A DNA stretch of 64,000 nucleotides, taken from the NCBI GenBank assembly GCA_020427395.1, contig JAGQON010000003.1, forward strand, positions 1-64,000. The letters run 5' to 3'. The position numbers were made by a program, and so were the translations under genes. The notes under the pieces were generated by a model. The model ran no database searches and was not told where the DNA came from. It saw only the letters and a list, made by a program, of their open reading frames with translations. Numbering within the stretch: the first letter of the stretch is position 1; every line of letters begins with the position of its first letter. This document shows, one piece after another, positions 48,437 to 57,296 of the stretch. The DNA is from Phycisphaerales bacterium (GTDB lineage: Bacteria; Planctomycetota; Phycisphaerae; Phycisphaerales; UBA1924).

Positions 48437-49378
48437 TCAGTTCGCCCTGATCCCGCGCAGCTTGGCCGAGCGTGCGCGCGGGTTGCTCACGATCTCGGCG
48501 TCTTTCGCCTCGATCGGTTTGCGGCTGATCGCCTCGCCCCACCCTGCGCCGCTCCATTCGCTCATCGCCCGTTTGACGGGGCGGTCCTCGAGCGAGTGGA
48601 ACGAGATGATCCCGACACGAGCGCCAGACGCGACCCAGCTCGGTTGCCCTTGGGCACTCTTCTTGAGCGCGATCCCGAGCAATCGCAGCAGCGCATCGAG
48701 GCTGCCGAGCTCGTCGTTGACCGCGATGCGAAGGGCCTGGAAGGTCTTCGTCGCTGGGTTGATGCTGCCACGCGGGCCTGGGACCGCCGAACGCACGATC
48801 TCGGCGAGCCGATCAGTCGTTGTAATCGGCTCAACTTCTCTGGCGGCAACAAGTTTTGACGCGATCCTTCTCGACGCCTTCTCCTCGCCATACCGGAAGA
48901 TGATGTCCGCCAGATCTCGCTCGCTCAGGGTGTTCACCAGCTCCTCGGCCGTGATGGGCATCGAGGGGTCAAGGCGCATGTCCAGCGGCCCCGAGAAGCG
49001 GAAACTGAGCCCTCGCTGCGGGTCGTCGACCTGCGTGCTGGCAAAGCCAAGATCCGCCAGCACCATGTCCGCTGACAGCCCGAGTTCTCGCAGCTTTCCC
49101 GGCAACTCCGCGAAGTTTCCACGGATCGCATGCACCCTGGCCTCGCCAGGGCTTTGGGGGCACAAAGCATTGGCAACACTCGCTTTAGCACGATCAAGAT
49201 TGCCCTGATCCATGTCGTTGAGCACGATGGTGCCGCTGGGGCCAATCTTCTGGGCGATCAGGCAGGCGTGCCCACCGAGACCGGCCGTGCAGTCCACAAA
49301 GACCTGCCCCTCCTGGGGGTCGAGCATCGTAACGACCTCATCGGCGAGCACCGGGATGTGGGTGAGTTCGCTGCCCAT
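48437..49378 (-). CDS. rsmH: 16S rRNA (cytosine(1402)-N(4))-methyltransferase RsmH
   Basis: RsmH (MraW) methylates C1402 in the ribosomal decoding site. The 313-residue product begins MGSELTHIPVLADEVV with the SAM-binding FVDCTAGLGGHA. It continues with LADLGFASTQVDDPQRGLSF, FQALRIAVNDELGSLDALL and the C-terminal IISFHSLEDRPVKR. The start at 49378 is fixed by the conserved N-terminus. TATCCT lies exactly 6 bases upstream with no ribosome site, so the mRNA is probably leaderless. It heads the dcw-like cluster. Confidence 0.95.
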   Translation of the reverse strand: MGSELTHIPVLADEVVTMLDPQEGQVFVDCTAGLGGHACLIAQKIGPSGTIVLNDMDQGNLDRAKASVANALCPQSPGEARVHAIRGNFAELPGKLRELGLSADMVLADLGFASTQVDDPQRGLSFRFSGPLDMRLDPSMPITAEELVNTLSERDLADIIFRYGEEKASRRIASKLVAAREVEPITTTDRLAEIVRSAVPGPRGSINPATKTFQALRIAVNDELGSLDALLRLLGIALKKSAQGQPSWVASGARVGIISFHSLEDRPVKRAMSEWSGAGWGEAISRKPIEAKDAEIVSNPRARSAKLRGIRAN

Positions 49379-49384
49379 CAGGGG

Positions 49385-49413
49385 AGGATAGCCGGGGCAG
49401 CTCACGCTATCCT
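49385..49413. promoter_or_regulatory. Back-to-back leaderless -10 boxes for rsmH and the zinc-ribbon gene
   Basis: TATCCT occurs on the minus strand at 49390-49385 (6 bases before the rsmH ATG) and on the plus strand at 49408-49413 (5 bases before the GTG at 49419). The two starts are only 40 bases apart and neither has a ribosome binding site. Confidence 0.6.
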
Positions 49414-49418
49414 CACGC

Positions 49419-49829
49419 GTGCCCAGCCCAGATGAAACACCAACCCAAGCAACAGTCATCACCGGCGCGAGCACCCGCGATGAGGTTGCCCAGATTCTGT
49501 ACGGGCTAAGCATCCGCGGCGTGCGGGCCAGTTTCATCGACAACCCGTCGAAAGACCAGCCGAGCAGTGTACCTGGTGCCAAACCAGACCGGTTTCTTGT
49601 GGTGCTCGATTCGGACAAGCCTATCCAGCGGCAGATCGCGGATGAATCGATCGAGGCTATCTGGGATGCGATCCTCGAGCAATGCCCGCGCGCAGTGACA
49701 CCCAGCGGGCACTGCTCGTTCTGCGGCTATGACCTCTCCCGCCTGCCCCGCCCCACCGTCTGCCCCGAGTGCGGGGTCGATGTGGATTCAATCGAAGCGC
49801 GGCGGGTGGTTTGGAACCGGCGATCCTGA
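49419..49829 (+). CDS. DUF2007-like protein with C-terminal zinc ribbon
   Basis: The 136-residue protein begins at a GTG. The N-terminal 80 residues (RDEVAQILYGLSIRGVRASFID) resemble the alpha/beta domain of DUF2007 signal-transducing-like proteins. The C-terminal part is a zinc ribbon (CSFCGYDLSRLP...CPECG) of the same type as the gene at 36829. The end is 3 bases from the convergent M29 aminopeptidase stop. Function is unknown. Confidence 0.65.
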   Translation: MPSPDETPTQATVITGASTRDEVAQILYGLSIRGVRASFIDNPSKDQPSSVPGAKPDRFLVVLDSDKPIQRQIADESIEAIWDAILEQCPRAVTPSGHCSFCGYDLSRLPRPTVCPECGVDVDSIEARRVVWNRRS

Positions 49830-49832
49830 CGA

Positions 49833-50972
49833 TCAGGCGCAGGGCCAGTCCTTGGGAAGGAACTTGCCGTCCTTGTGGAAGACCTCCCCATCGGCGCTGA
49901 TCTCACCACCCTCACGAAGGTCGCAGACCATGTCCCAGTGCAGCGCGGACTCGTTGAACGAGCCCGACTCGGGGTAGCCCATGCCGCAAGCGGCGTGGAA
50001 GGTGCCGCCGATCTTCTCGTCGAAGAGAGTGTTCTTGGAGAACTCCTTGATCGCGTAGTTGGTGCCGATCGCGATCTCACCCATCGTGCGAGCCCCCTCG
50101 TCCTGATCGAGCATCGCGATGAGGAACTCCTCGTTCTTCTTGGCGCTGGCATCGACCACGCGCCCGTCTTTGAACTGCAGGCGAACGCCCTCGACCTCGC
50201 GGCTGTTGTACACGGCCGGGAAGGTGAAGTTGACATGCCCGTCCGCGCCCTGCGGGCCGCAGAACACCTCGCCGTCGGGGAAGTTCTCGTGCCCGGAGCA
50301 GTTCACCCAGATGGACTTCTCCGGGTCGATGTTGACGCGGAGATCCGTGCCGTCGTGGTCCTTACCGGCCGGGGCCTTGTAGTGGAGTTCGTGCTTGGTC
50401 TGCAGATAGTCACACACGCGCTGCTGGCGCTCATGGATCTGCTGCCACGCCGCGACTGGATCGGGCAGGTGCAGCAGCCCGGCCTCGAAGACAAACTTCT
50501 CGTATTGTGTCAGCGACATCTCGGCGTCCTGCGCGGAACCCAGAGTCGGGTACATGGTGCCGGTCCATCGCATCTTGCCCTCGGCGGCCCGGTTGAGCAC
50601 CGTCTTCATCTTGGGGGCGTTGGCGAGGCGTCGGCGGGCGATCCGCTTGGGATCGACGCGCGAGAAGGCCTTGGTGTTCAGATCCGCCCAGAGCCCGATG
50701 CTCACATCGATCGTCTCCTCGGCGTACATCTCGACCGGGTTAAGGTAATCGAGCTGTTCATCGCTGGCGTGCTCGTAGAGGATGTCCGCCAGCGAGGTGC
50801 TCTTGAGGTGCCAGAAGGGGTGCCCGCCAGCCTTGAGTACGGCCTCGTAGACCGCCTCCACGAGCGGTAGAGCGACGGGGTCGGCACCGATCTCGACCAG
50901 ATCGCCCTTCTTGACGCGGGTGGAATAGCGGACGAGGATATCAGCGAGTTTATCGAGGCGTTGATCGCGCAT
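49833..50972 (-). CDS. M29 family aminopeptidase
   Basis: The 379-residue protein matches M29 (PepS/AmpS/aminopeptidase T) metallo-aminopeptidases. It begins RDQRLDKLADILVRYST and contains RVNIDPEKSIWVNCSGHENFPDGEV, with the conserved metal-binding Glu in NFPDGEVF. The C-terminal AIGTNYAIKEFSKNTLFDEK...GTFHAACG...ESALHWDMVCDL carries the His/Glu/Asp ligands. The start at 50972 has AGGAG 7 bases upstream; longer starts up to 51056 lack support. It acts in cytoplasmic peptide turnover. Confidence 0.92.
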   Translation of the reverse strand: MRDQRLDKLADILVRYSTRVKKGDLVEIGADPVALPLVEAVYEAVLKAGGHPFWHLKSTSLADILYEHASDEQLDYLNPVEMYAEETIDVSIGLWADLNTKAFSRVDPKRIARRRLANAPKMKTVLNRAAEGKMRWTGTMYPTLGSAQDAEMSLTQYEKFVFEAGLLHLPDPVAAWQQIHERQQRVCDYLQTKHELHYKAPAGKDHDGTDLRVNIDPEKSIWVNCSGHENFPDGEVFCGPQGADGHVNFTFPAVYNSREVEGVRLQFKDGRVVDASAKKNEEFLIAMLDQDEGARTMGEIAIGTNYAIKEFSKNTLFDEKIGGTFHAACGMGYPESGSFNESALHWDMVCDLREGGEISADGEVFHKDGKFLPKDWPCA

Positions 50973-51140
50973 GAATCGGCTCCTGTCGTGGTTCTGAGCC
51001 CGTTTCGAGACTGTTTGAGCCGAATTCGCTCCACGATGAACACGGGCGGGGCTCACGCCCGTATTGTTTCAGACCAAAGTATACGACCCGAAACCAAACC
51101 CATCCCCTGCACCCATCGGGGATTCAGGAGGTCCAGCAAG

Positions 51141-51860
51141 ATGAGCAAACGACATACCACCGCCGCCCTGATCGCCGGCATGGCCCTCACGGGCGTGCTT
51201 GGCGTCGCCGCCTTCACCCACAACGCCGAGGCCACCCGCAGCATGGGCATGGACATGGGCCAGATCGGCTCGATCGATGTGTTCGCCCTCGTTGATCGGG
51301 CACTGAGCACCGACGACATGGTGACCGCCCGCCAGAGCTACGAGACCCAGACCAACGCCGGGCTCGAGCAGTTGCAGGCCCAGTTCATGCAGGTCCAGAA
51401 CCAGCTGAGCACCATGAGCGCAGACGACCCGAACGCGCAGACCATGTATAACCAGTACCAGCAGCTCCAGCAGCAGATGCAGATGCAGAGTCAGCAGGCC
51501 AGCGCCGGCTACCAGACACTCATCGCCAAGCAGATCGCCACGGCCTACGAGGCGATCTACGCGGCCGCCAACGAGGTCGGCATGGAGCAGGGCTACGCCT
51601 TCGTCTTCGCGACCCGCTCGGACGGCGAACTGCTGCAGACCGAGACCATCACCGGCATCACCCAGGAGATCCTGGCCCGCCCGCTGATGACCCCGCCCAG
51701 CGCCACCGACCTGACCGAGTTGGTCCGCGTGAAGCTCGGCTACCCCGAGAAGGCAATCGAGACCGAACCGATGCTCGATAGCGGTGAGGCAACCGATGCC
51801 GAGCCCGCAACCACCGAGACTCAGGGCGATGAGCCCGAGGCCGAAGGTGGCGAGGAGTAA
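51141..51860 (+). CDS. OmpH/Skp-like periplasmic protein
   Basis: The 239-residue product has a signal peptide (MSKRHTTAALIAGMALTGVLG). A short strand IGSIDVFALVDRAL follows, like the Skp core strand. A long helical, Gln/Met-rich coiled coil (about 68-150), a second strand pair (GYAFVFATRSDGE) and an acidic Glu-rich tail complete it. This matches the OmpH/Skp outer-membrane chaperone layout, though the long Gln-rich tentacles are divergent. AGGAGG lies 9 bases before the ATG. A bidirectional terminator follows. Confidence 0.7.
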   Translation: MSKRHTTAALIAGMALTGVLGVAAFTHNAEATRSMGMDMGQIGSIDVFALVDRALSTDDMVTARQSYETQTNAGLEQLQAQFMQVQNQLSTMSADDPNAQTMYNQYQQLQQQMQMQSQQASAGYQTLIAKQIATAYEAIYAAANEVGMEQGYAFVFATRSDGELLQTETITGITQEILARPLMTPPSATDLTELVRVKLGYPEKAIETEPMLDSGEATDAEPATTETQGDEPEAEGGEE

Positions 51861-51880
51861 TCCGGCACCGACTTCCAATG

Positions 51881-51912
51881 AAAGACGCCCGCTCATTTGA
51901 GCGGGCGTCTTT
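51881..51912. terminator. Bidirectional rho-independent terminator
   Basis: A perfect 14-bp stem AAAGACGCCCGCTC/GAGCGGGCGTCTTT with a 4-base loop lies between the OmpH-like gene and the convergent sulfotransferase gene. A/T ends on both sides let it work in both directions. Confidence 0.9.
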
Positions 51913-51918
51913 GTTTGA

Positions 51919-53364
51919 TCAATCCTCGATCAGATGTCCGAGCTTGTCGATCAGCGGCCCGATGTGCTTCTCATAGTGCTTCCAACGGTTGGCGGAGGTC
52001 TTGTAGAGCGGCTGACGAACCTGCGACACACTGGCGGTGTGGACTGACTTCTTGCTCTTGTGAAAGTCCATGCACGCCTCATCAAAGGGCAGCCCAACAT
52101 AGTCGAGCATGCGCCGGATCGATGGCTCGGGATCGGCTGTGGTCTGCTCGTAGGGCGCATCGAGCATCTCGACGCCCAGCTCGTTCTGCACATGTGCGAT
52201 GACCTGCAGGTACTTGAGGTACTGATCGGCGCAGTTTCCTAGGTCGGTCGCGTAGACGATCCGGGGTCCGAACCGCTGGAAGTAGATCGAGAGACAGGTG
52301 TCGATCGGGTTGCGCTGGCAGTGGATGATCTTCGAACCCGGCAGCGCTTTGGTGATGAAGGCCGAGAAGTAGTAGTTCTCGGGCATCTTGTCGCAGATGC
52401 GCTTCGCATCCTTGTTGCTGACCTCGCGGGCGATGAACTCGTGATAGCCCTTGGCGGCCTTGTTGAGGTATTCCTTATCCACCGTTTCGAGCGATCGCAG
52501 GCGGGCGAACTTGTCGATGTAATCACCCTCTCCGATGCCGTCGGCGCTGGGGTGCGAAGCGATGATCTGCTCGGTGAGCGTGGTGCCAGAGCGGGGCATG
52601 CCCACGATGAAGACGCAGCGTGAGCCGTCCACATCGCCAACAGGGATCTTCTCGTAGTCGTCCTTGTTCCAGATCTCCTTCCAGCGATCAACATCGAACT
52701 GCGGGTACTCCGCGCTCATCGTGTTGCCCTTCTGGAAGCAGCCGAACGCCTCGTCGTACTCACCGACCGAGTCAAGCAGGTGCCCGAGCGAGAAGAGCAG
52801 GTCTTGGCGGTTGGGACGCCGGAGCGAAGGGTCGGTGAGCGCCGTGCGGAGCAGGTCGATCGCCTCGTGCTGTCGCTTGAGCTCACGGCAGAGCTGCCCG
52901 AAAACCGCCACGACCTCGGGGTCGCGCTGGGTTTCGAGTGTCGTTTTGATCAGCTCATAGGCCTGCTCGGTGCTGCCGTGCGACTGGAGCAGGCGTGCCT
53001 TGGCCATGACCGCGCGGGGATGCGCGGGGCTGATCTTGAGCGCGGCGTCGACGCTCTGGTGGGCCTTGCGGATCTGGTCGACGCGCCGGTAGGCCGAGGC
53101 GAGATCGACATAGAGCTCCGCGTTGTTGGGCTCGAGCTTGGAGGCGAACTCAAGATTGCGGATCGATTCCTCACGCATGTCGACCATCATCATCGCGTGC
53201 CCGAGCATCCGCAGCACCGAGGTATCACGCGGCTGCTGCTGACGGAGTTCCTTGAGCATTGCGATCGCGGCGTCGTACTGGCCCGAATCGATCAGGTTCT
53301 TGCAGTTCATCACCGACCTGTGGTAGGCGGTGAGTACCGGCGCGTTCTGGTTGAACTGTCCCAT
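51919..53364 (-). CDS. TPR-sulfotransferase paralogue 1
   Basis: The 481-residue protein has N-terminal TPR units (about 15-220) fused to a sulfotransferase domain. The PAPS 5'-phosphosulfate loop is MPRSGTTLTEQ (P257-T262), and the 3'-phosphate motif is HCQRNPIDTCLSIYF. The C-terminus ends in VRQPLYKTSANRWKHYEKHI, shared by its neighbours. Such enzymes transfer sulfate from PAPS to carbohydrate or protein acceptors; the acceptor is unknown. It is directly downstream of paralogue 2 (6 bases) and likely co-transcribed. Confidence 0.9.
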   Translation of the reverse strand: MGQFNQNAPVLTAYHRSVMNCKNLIDSGQYDAAIAMLKELRQQQPRDTSVLRMLGHAMMMVDMREESIRNLEFASKLEPNNAELYVDLASAYRRVDQIRKAHQSVDAALKISPAHPRAVMAKARLLQSHGSTEQAYELIKTTLETQRDPEVVAVFGQLCRELKRQHEAIDLLRTALTDPSLRRPNRQDLLFSLGHLLDSVGEYDEAFGCFQKGNTMSAEYPQFDVDRWKEIWNKDDYEKIPVGDVDGSRCVFIVGMPRSGTTLTEQIIASHPSADGIGEGDYIDKFARLRSLETVDKEYLNKAAKGYHEFIAREVSNKDAKRICDKMPENYYFSAFITKALPGSKIIHCQRNPIDTCLSIYFQRFGPRIVYATDLGNCADQYLKYLQVIAHVQNELGVEMLDAPYEQTTADPEPSIRRMLDYVGLPFDEACMDFHKSKKSVHTASVSQVRQPLYKTSANRWKHYEKHIGPLIDKLGHLIED

Positions 53365-53370
53365 AGCTGC

Positions 53371-54828
53371 TTACGCTCCCTGCTGCGATCCTGATGCCAT
53401 CGATGTATCGGCGTATTCACCCAGAGCATCTATCAATGGGCTCAGATACTGCTCATAGTTCCGCCAACGCTGCCGGCTGCTCTGGTAGATCGGGCTGCGC
53501 ACCTGCACGCTGCTTGCGGTGCTCACGAGCGCCTTGGACTCATGGAAGCGCAGGCAGTCGTCGTGGAAGTCGAGCCCAATGTGATCAATCAGCTGGCGTG
53601 CACGAGGCTCAAAGTCCGCGACCAGTTCCTCGTACGGGTTGGGCATGATCTCGATGTCCAACGTTTCATACCAGTAGTCCATGAGCTTGCGGTGCGCGAC
53701 ATACTGCTCGCCGATCATCCGCAGGTCACGCGAATAGTTCACATTGGTCCCGAAGTTCTGGAAATATGCACTCAGACATGAGTCGATCGGGTCGCGCATG
53801 CAGTGAATGACCCTGGCCTCGGGGAACATTCGCGAGATGAGCCCCAGCGTCCGCTCCATACCCATGTGCTTGTCGACGACACGCATGGGCTCGGTGCCGA
53901 CACGCTCGTCGAGCATCCTGAGGTATTCGTCCGCGTACGATGCGACATCCTCGCCCGTGAGCGAGCCCGGGCTCTTGCGTTTGTATTGGTTGCCCAGCGT
54001 CGGTGCCTCACCAATACACGCAACGTCCGGGTGCGCGGCCAAGATCTGCTCAGTGAGCGTCGTACCCGAACGGGGCATGCCCACGATAAACACCGGCTTG
54101 CGTGAGCCGGTCTGCGCACACGGGAGAGAGTCGAGCCGTTCCTTGGACCATTGCTCCATCATGCTCTGCGCATGCAGGACTGAACCGGGCAGGTGCCCTC
54201 CGTTGGCGATGCGGAAGCATTCGAAGGCCTTGTCGTACTCGCCAAGAGCGTCGTAGCAGTGCCCGAGCTCGAAGCGGGCCGAGCGCTTGTGACGGTCAGA
54301 CGCGTGCTCCAGCCCAAGAATCTGCTCAAACTGCTCGATCGCGCCCGAATAGTCCTTGCGTGTGCGGGCCAGCTTGCCCCGGGCCATAAGGATCAGCGTA
54401 TCGACATCGCCGTGCTGCTGGTACCTGTTGAGTACTTCGCAAGCGAGTTCGGGCTCGCCCGAGTTGATGTAGGCCATGACCTTGGCGTGCGTGCACGCCC
54501 CGTGGCTTGGGTCCCAGGCGATGGCCTTATCCAGCGCGTCGTGCATCTGGGTCGCGTCGCCGAGTTGGAAGTAGCACTGCGAGAGCAGGAGCAGCGTGTC
54601 CGGGTGGTTGGGGCGACGCTTGAGAGCCCTGCGTGCGTAATCCAGCGCGGCGTTGGTATCCCAGATCACCAGGTTCAGCTGCGACAGCCGCCCCATGATG
54701 TCCGGGTTGTCCTTGTCGAACTTGAGGGCCTTCTCCAGGAATCCTCGCGCGACACCGAACTGCTCGGCCTTCATCGCCTGGGTTCCCTGCTGAAACAATC
54801 TGGCCGCCTGGGCGGGGTTTCTGGGCAT
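53371..54828 (-). CDS. TPR-sulfotransferase paralogue 2
   Basis: The 485-residue protein has TPR units (ARGFLEKALKFDKDNPDIMG, ALDYARRALKRRPNHPDTLL) followed by a sulfotransferase domain. The intact PAPS loop MPRSGTTLTEQ starts at P252, and the 3'-phosphate motif reads HCMRDPIDSCLSAYF. The shared C-terminal VRSPIYQSSRQRWRNYEQYL is present. The ATG at 54828 is preferred to a GTG at 54855. It is upstream of paralogue 1 and divergent from nadB. Confidence 0.9.
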   Translation of the reverse strand: MPRNPAQAARLFQQGTQAMKAEQFGVARGFLEKALKFDKDNPDIMGRLSQLNLVIWDTNAALDYARRALKRRPNHPDTLLLLSQCYFQLGDATQMHDALDKAIAWDPSHGACTHAKVMAYINSGEPELACEVLNRYQQHGDVDTLILMARGKLARTRKDYSGAIEQFEQILGLEHASDRHKRSARFELGHCYDALGEYDKAFECFRIANGGHLPGSVLHAQSMMEQWSKERLDSLPCAQTGSRKPVFIVGMPRSGTTLTEQILAAHPDVACIGEAPTLGNQYKRKSPGSLTGEDVASYADEYLRMLDERVGTEPMRVVDKHMGMERTLGLISRMFPEARVIHCMRDPIDSCLSAYFQNFGTNVNYSRDLRMIGEQYVAHRKLMDYWYETLDIEIMPNPYEELVADFEPRARQLIDHIGLDFHDDCLRFHESKALVSTASSVQVRSPIYQSSRQRWRNYEQYLSPLIDALGEYADTSMASGSQQGA

Positions 54829-54949
54829 GCTGCTCGCTCTGGTTCGGAAAATCACGGTTCGGGCGGATGTCGATGGCCCAATTGTAGTCGCTCGGGGGCG
54901 TCTTTACCGCGTAGAATAGGGTTCACACACGCATCGCCGGGAGCCACGA

Positions 54950-56689
54950 TTGAATCGAACCTTCGAGCAACGCCGCTACCTGATCCCATTCCGTACAGGG
55001 CTGCTGCCGCAGATCTTCTGCGACACGCTGGTGCTGGGATCAGGCGTGGCGGGTCTACGCAGCGCTGTCGGGGCCGCCCACAACGGGCAGGTGATCGTGC
55101 TCGCCAAGGATTCACTCGAACTGACGAATACCGCGTGGGCCCAGGGCGGGATTGCGGCCGTCCTGCGGAGCAACACCGATCAGGGCGACAGCGTACGGTT
55201 GCACATCGAGGACACCCTGACCGCGGGGGCGGGGCTGTGCGACCCGGAGATCGTTGACCTGATCTGCACGCAGGCCGGTGAACGCATCGAGGAAATCATC
55301 GACTGGGGCATGCGCTTCGATCGCGACGATGGCGGGCACCTGATGCGCGGGCGCGAGGGCGGGCATAACGCCCACCGCGTCTATCACAGCGGCGGCGATG
55401 CCACGGGCGCTGAGTTGCAACGCACCCTGATCGATCGAGTTCAAGAGCATGAGAACATCCGCCTGTTTGATCGATGCTTCGCCATCGACCTGCTCACGCT
55501 CAACGACGCCCCCGGCTCGCCGGTGCTTGGCGCGATGACCTGGCACCCGAAATACGGGCTCCAAGTCATCTGGGCGCGCACGACCATCATGGCGATGGGC
55601 GGCGCGGGGCAGGTCTTCCGAGAGACCACCAACCCGCGCGTGGCCACGGCCGACGGCATCGCCATGGGATACCGCGCCGGGGCACAGCTCGCCGATATGG
55701 AGTTCGTTCAGTTCCATCCGACGACCCTGTATGTCCCGGGCGCGGCACGCTCGCTGATCTCCGAAGCTGTGCGCGGCGAGGGGGCGCACCTGCTCGACCA
55801 CGCGGGCAACCGCTTTATGCCCGCGATTCATGAGCTGGCAGAACTGGCACCCCGTGATGTCGTCGCGCGGGCCATCGTGCGGCAGATCGCCCAGCAGGGC
55901 GGCAAGCACGTCTGGCTTGATTGCCGCCACATCGAGCACTTCGCCAATCGATTCCCGAGCATCAATCACGAGCTGCGTTCGTTCGGGCTCGACGCGACGC
56001 AGGACCTGATCCCCGTTCACCCTGCCGCCCATTACATGATCGGCGGGCTGCGGACCGACGCTAGGACACGCACAAGCCTGCCCAACCTGCTGGCCGTGGG
56101 CGAGTCATCGTGCACCGGCTTGCACGGCGCAAACCGGCTCGCTTCCAACTCATTGCTTGAGGGGCTTGTGATGGGCGCCATCGCGGGCGAGCAGGCGGCT
56201 GCCCGCGCGGACGAGGGTCCAGTGAGCCCCGCATCGATCGTGTCGGCGATCGAGGATTCGAGTCACGCCGAGCTCGACCTGGACGATGTGCGTTCGTCGC
56301 TGCGGTCGTGTATGTGGATCAACGCTGGCGTTGAACGCACCCCCACCCGCCTCGACGATGCGTGCGACATGCTGGACTTCTGGGGGCGCTACACGCTCGA
56401 CAAAATCTTCGAGACCCCCGAGGGCTGGGAGGTCCAGAACATGCTGACGACCTCGGCATTGATCGCGCGGGCGGCGGCAAGCAGGGCCTGCTCGATCGGT
56501 ACGCACACGCTCATCGGTGATGCGAGCGACGAGGACCGGACTCGCTGCTTCGAGCACGCCGTCTGGACGCGAGGTCACGGCGAGCCGAGCTGGGTCGCCC
56601 GGATCCCCGACCTGCAAGAGCACGCACGCGGTCGCAAACCCACGATCCGAGAACCGAACCCGAGCCCACGCGTATCTGAAGACGCATGA
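54950..56689 (+). CDS. nadB: L-aspartate oxidase
   Basis: NadB oxidises L-aspartate to iminoaspartate with FAD, the first step of de novo NAD synthesis. The 579-residue product has the Rossmann motif VLGSGVAGLRSA, the AWAQGGIAAV segment and GGDATGAELQRTL. The fumarate-reductase-like active site is MEFVQFHPTTLY, and ARDVVARAI-type (PRDVVARAI) and GESSCTGLHGANRLASNSLLE complete the match. It starts with a TTG that has GGGAG 6 bases upstream. nadA and nadC are not in the window. A lipoprotein gene overlaps its stop (ATGA). Confidence 0.96.
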   Translation: MNRTFEQRRYLIPFRTGLLPQIFCDTLVLGSGVAGLRSAVGAAHNGQVIVLAKDSLELTNTAWAQGGIAAVLRSNTDQGDSVRLHIEDTLTAGAGLCDPEIVDLICTQAGERIEEIIDWGMRFDRDDGGHLMRGREGGHNAHRVYHSGGDATGAELQRTLIDRVQEHENIRLFDRCFAIDLLTLNDAPGSPVLGAMTWHPKYGLQVIWARTTIMAMGGAGQVFRETTNPRVATADGIAMGYRAGAQLADMEFVQFHPTTLYVPGAARSLISEAVRGEGAHLLDHAGNRFMPAIHELAELAPRDVVARAIVRQIAQQGGKHVWLDCRHIEHFANRFPSINHELRSFGLDATQDLIPVHPAAHYMIGGLRTDARTRTSLPNLLAVGESSCTGLHGANRLASNSLLEGLVMGAIAGEQAAARADEGPVSPASIVSAIEDSSHAELDLDDVRSSLRSCMWINAGVERTPTRLDDACDMLDFWGRYTLDKIFETPEGWEVQNMLTTSALIARAAASRACSIGTHTLIGDASDEDRTRCFEHAVWTRGHGEPSWVARIPDLQEHARGRKPTIREPNPSPRVSEDA

Positions 56690-57270
56690 ACCTGACCATC
56701 CGCTATTTCATCCTGAGCATCACCCCCCTGCTCATCATGAGCGGTTGCACCTACGAGCGTGTGGTCTCTCAGAAGGGCATTCTCGTCGGGCTTGATGGTG
56801 CCCAGTCGGGCATCCCTGCCAAACGCGAGGGTCGCGCCCTGCCGGACTTCCTCCGGACGCCCGAGGAGGGCATCCGGGTCGAGGACGAGGAGGATGGAAC
56901 GATCACCCTCTACTCCAAGTCCGTCCGCCAGCTCATGGCGCACATCACCACGACGATCGGAAATGACGAGAAGGACCTCTTCGTCGAGCAGCTGCTGAGC
57001 AAACGGACCAAGGAAGAGTTCTACGAGCGTGGGCTCGACCCCGGGCTGGCGTTCGATGAGCTCAAGCGACGCGAGAGGGATGTCGGGCGTCTGTTCTACT
57101 TCATGCCCATGGGCGAGTACACCCCGGGGCTCTACCTCAAGACAATCGGACCCAACACCTTCCGACTGCAGCTCTCACGCGTCACCAACGAGTCGCTCCA
57201 CTGGATCGGTATCGATGTCGTGTTCGAGGACAAGAACTACCGCCTCCGATGGTTCATCCCCAACGGCTGA
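56686..57270 (+). CDS. Lipoprotein of unknown function
   Basis: The 194-residue protein has a lipoprotein signal ending LIMSGC (C21), then an acidic, mixed alpha/beta domain with charged stretches (RVEDEEDGTITLYSKS, SKRTKEEFYERGLD). No family is recognised. ATGA overlap with nadB implies co-translation, although no functional link to NAD synthesis is obvious. Confidence 0.7.
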   Translation: MNLTIRYFILSITPLLIMSGCTYERVVSQKGILVGLDGAQSGIPAKREGRALPDFLRTPEEGIRVEDEEDGTITLYSKSVRQLMAHITTTIGNDEKDLFVEQLLSKRTKEEFYERGLDPGLAFDELKRRERDVGRLFYFMPMGEYTPGLYLKTIGPNTFRLQLSRVTNESLHWIGIDVVFEDKNYRLRWFIPNG

Positions 57271-57296
57271 GTCGCGTGGGCGACCTATGATCGCCT

